Below the pieces are notes generated by a model. That model was not told the DNA's origin. It searched no databases and was given only the letters and a program-made list of their open reading frames with translations. 6,870 nt of DNA from Candidatus Nanopelagicaceae bacterium (GTDB lineage: Bacteria > Actinomycetota > Actinomycetes > Nanopelagicales > Nanopelagicaceae). The stretch spans positions 1 to 6,870 of the forward strand of contig CANESA010000027.1 in the NCBI GenBank assembly GCA_947440735.1. The letters run 5' to 3'. This document shows, in pieces, positions 5,900 through 6,870 of the stretch (the stretch's first letter is position 1; each line of letters starts with the position of its first letter). Both the position numbers and the translations under genes were made by a program.

Positions 5900-6870
5900 T
5901 GGCAGATTTGTACGAGATGTTGGGCGTTGCCCGCGAAGCATCTGCCGATGAAATTAAGAAGGCATATCGAAAGATTGCTCGCGAGCTTCATCCTGATATA
6001 AATCCAGATCCTGCCGTACAGGATAAATTTAAAGAAGTGACCGCTGCCTATGAAGTGTTAAGTGATACACAGAAGCGTCAGCAATATGACATGGGTGGTC
6101 AGGGCTTTGGTGGCGGTCAAGGTTTCGGTGGCTTTAGCGACATCATGGATGCATTCTTTGGCGGCGGCGGCAATCGCGGACCACGTGCACGTATGCGCCA
6201 AGGTCAAGATGCGCTCATTCGCGTTCAAGTAACATTGGCTGAAGCCTGCTTTGGAACTGATCGCGAACTTACAATTGAGAACGCAGTTGTATGTCCAACC
6301 TGCACAGGTTCAGGTTGTGCCAAGGGCACGTCGCCATCAATGTGCCAGGTCTGTAAGGGGCGCGGTGAAACGCAGCAGATTCAGAAATCTTTCTTAGGTC
6401 AAGTCATGACATCGCGTGCATGTGGCACATGTTCTGGATTTGGTTCAGTGATTCAAGAACCATGTCGTGAATGTGATGGCGAAGGTCGCGTACGTGCACG
6501 ACAGAACATTCCAGTAAAGATTCCAGCTGGTGTTGAAACCGGTAACCGCATGCAACTTGCAGGTCGCGGTGAAGTAGGTGCAGGAGGCGGCCCAGCAGGA
6601 GATCTCTATGTTGAGATTGTTGAAGAAGAGCATGAGTTTTTGGTGCGCGATGGCGATACCTTGCATATGGAAGTTGAGATTACCTTTGCCGCAGCATCCC
6701 TTGGCACCAAGATTTCAGTGGAGACTCTTGATGGTCAATCGGAGATTGCAATCAAGGCAGGTACGCAGACAGGATCAACGATTGCGCTTAAGGGTCACGG
6801 AATGACTCGTTTACGCAGCAGCAGCCGTGGCGATCTCATTGTTCACATTGTTGTGATGACACCAACCAAG
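5899..6870 (+). CDS. dnaJ: Molecular chaperone DnaJ, DnaJ2 type (3' end missing)
   Basis: DnaJ is the Hsp40 co-chaperone that delivers unfolded clients to DnaK and stimulates its ATPase. The first 324 codons are present with no stop, so about 50-60 residues of the C-terminal dimerisation end probably lie beyond the window. Domains in order: J domain (about 1-65) with HPD at 31-33; a short Gly/Phe-rich linker (about 66-92); the zinc region with four CxxCxGxG repeats at 132-139, 149-156, 175-182 and 189-196; then the C-terminal client-binding beta domains with [13 protein letters not shown] (206-218) and [11 protein letters not shown] (230-240). The segment [16 protein letters not shown] (298-313) is also canonical. 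Actinobacteria usually carry two dnaJ genes, one with dnaK-grpE and one after hrcA. Position and the '[17 protein letters not shown]' stretch fit the second (DnaJ2). Start overlaps the hrcA stop as TAATG. An extra cysteine, C140, directly follows the first repeat. Confidence 0.95.
   Translation, partial: MADLYEMLGVAREASADEIKKAYRKIARELHPDINPDPAVQDKFKEVTAAYEVLSDTQKRQQYDMGGQGFGGGQGFGGFSDIMDAFFGGGGNRGPRARMRQGQDALIRVQVTLAEACFGTDRELTIENAVVCPTCTGSGCAKGTSPSMCQVCKGRGETQQIQKSFLGQVMTSRACGTCSGFGSVIQEPCRECDGEGRVRARQNIPVKIPAGVETGNRMQLAGRGEVGAGGGPAGDLYVEIVEEEHEFLVRDGDTLHMEVEITFAAASLGTKISVETLDGQSEIAIKAGTQTGSTIALKGHGMTRLRSSSRGDLIVHIVVMTPTK

Noticed and set aside
6445..6805. Open frames on both strands within dnaJ (minus 6445-6666, plus 6578-6805)
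   Set aside because: The dnaJ frame is continuous here with conserved zinc repeats and C-terminal motifs; these are out-of-frame by-products.

Overview
This window is an ordinary stretch of actinobacterial housekeeping chromosome. Every gene I can support lies on the + strand. The gene order is comEC (3' end only), holA, rpsT, lepA, hemW, a small membrane gene, hrcA and dnaJ (5' part). Blocks with these neighbours are known in actinobacteria. The HrcA-DnaJ pair at the right end resembles the actinobacterial hrcA-dnaJ2 arrangement. GC content looks close to 50% by eye, far below Streptomyces or Mycobacterium. Together with very short gaps, this suggests a streamlined low-GC aquatic actinobacterium such as the Nanopelagicales/acI group. 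That placement is inference, not proof.

Left part (1-1066): the last codons of a probable ComEC DNA-uptake channel are followed after 17 bases by holA, the delta subunit of the polymerase III clamp loader. Middle (1067-3368): a 117-base spacer carries a candidate promoter and a clean stem-loop, then rpsT (ribosomal protein S20) and lepA (ribosome-associated GTPase EF4), both with GTG starts. Then hemW (3365-4483) begins at a TTG that overlaps the lepA stop codon.

Right part (4484-6870): a four-helix DoxX-like membrane protein gene that may be read from a leaderless transcript, then the heat-shock repressor hrcA, then dnaJ. The dnaJ gene overlaps the hrcA stop by one base and runs off the window after 324 codons.

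The genes cover replication (holA), translation (rpsT, lepA), heme-chaperone function (hemW) and protein quality control (hrcA, dnaJ). The tight spacing suggests one or two transcription units, with likely internal starts before rpsT and before the DoxX-like gene. I found no mobile element, CRISPR array, tRNA, rRNA or convincing riboswitch. I found no previously undescribed system either. The most useful second-look items are the rpsT leader hairpin at the 5' end of its predicted transcript, the possible leaderless start of the DoxX-like gene, the TTG start of hemW, and the enrichment of CGATCG palindromes.
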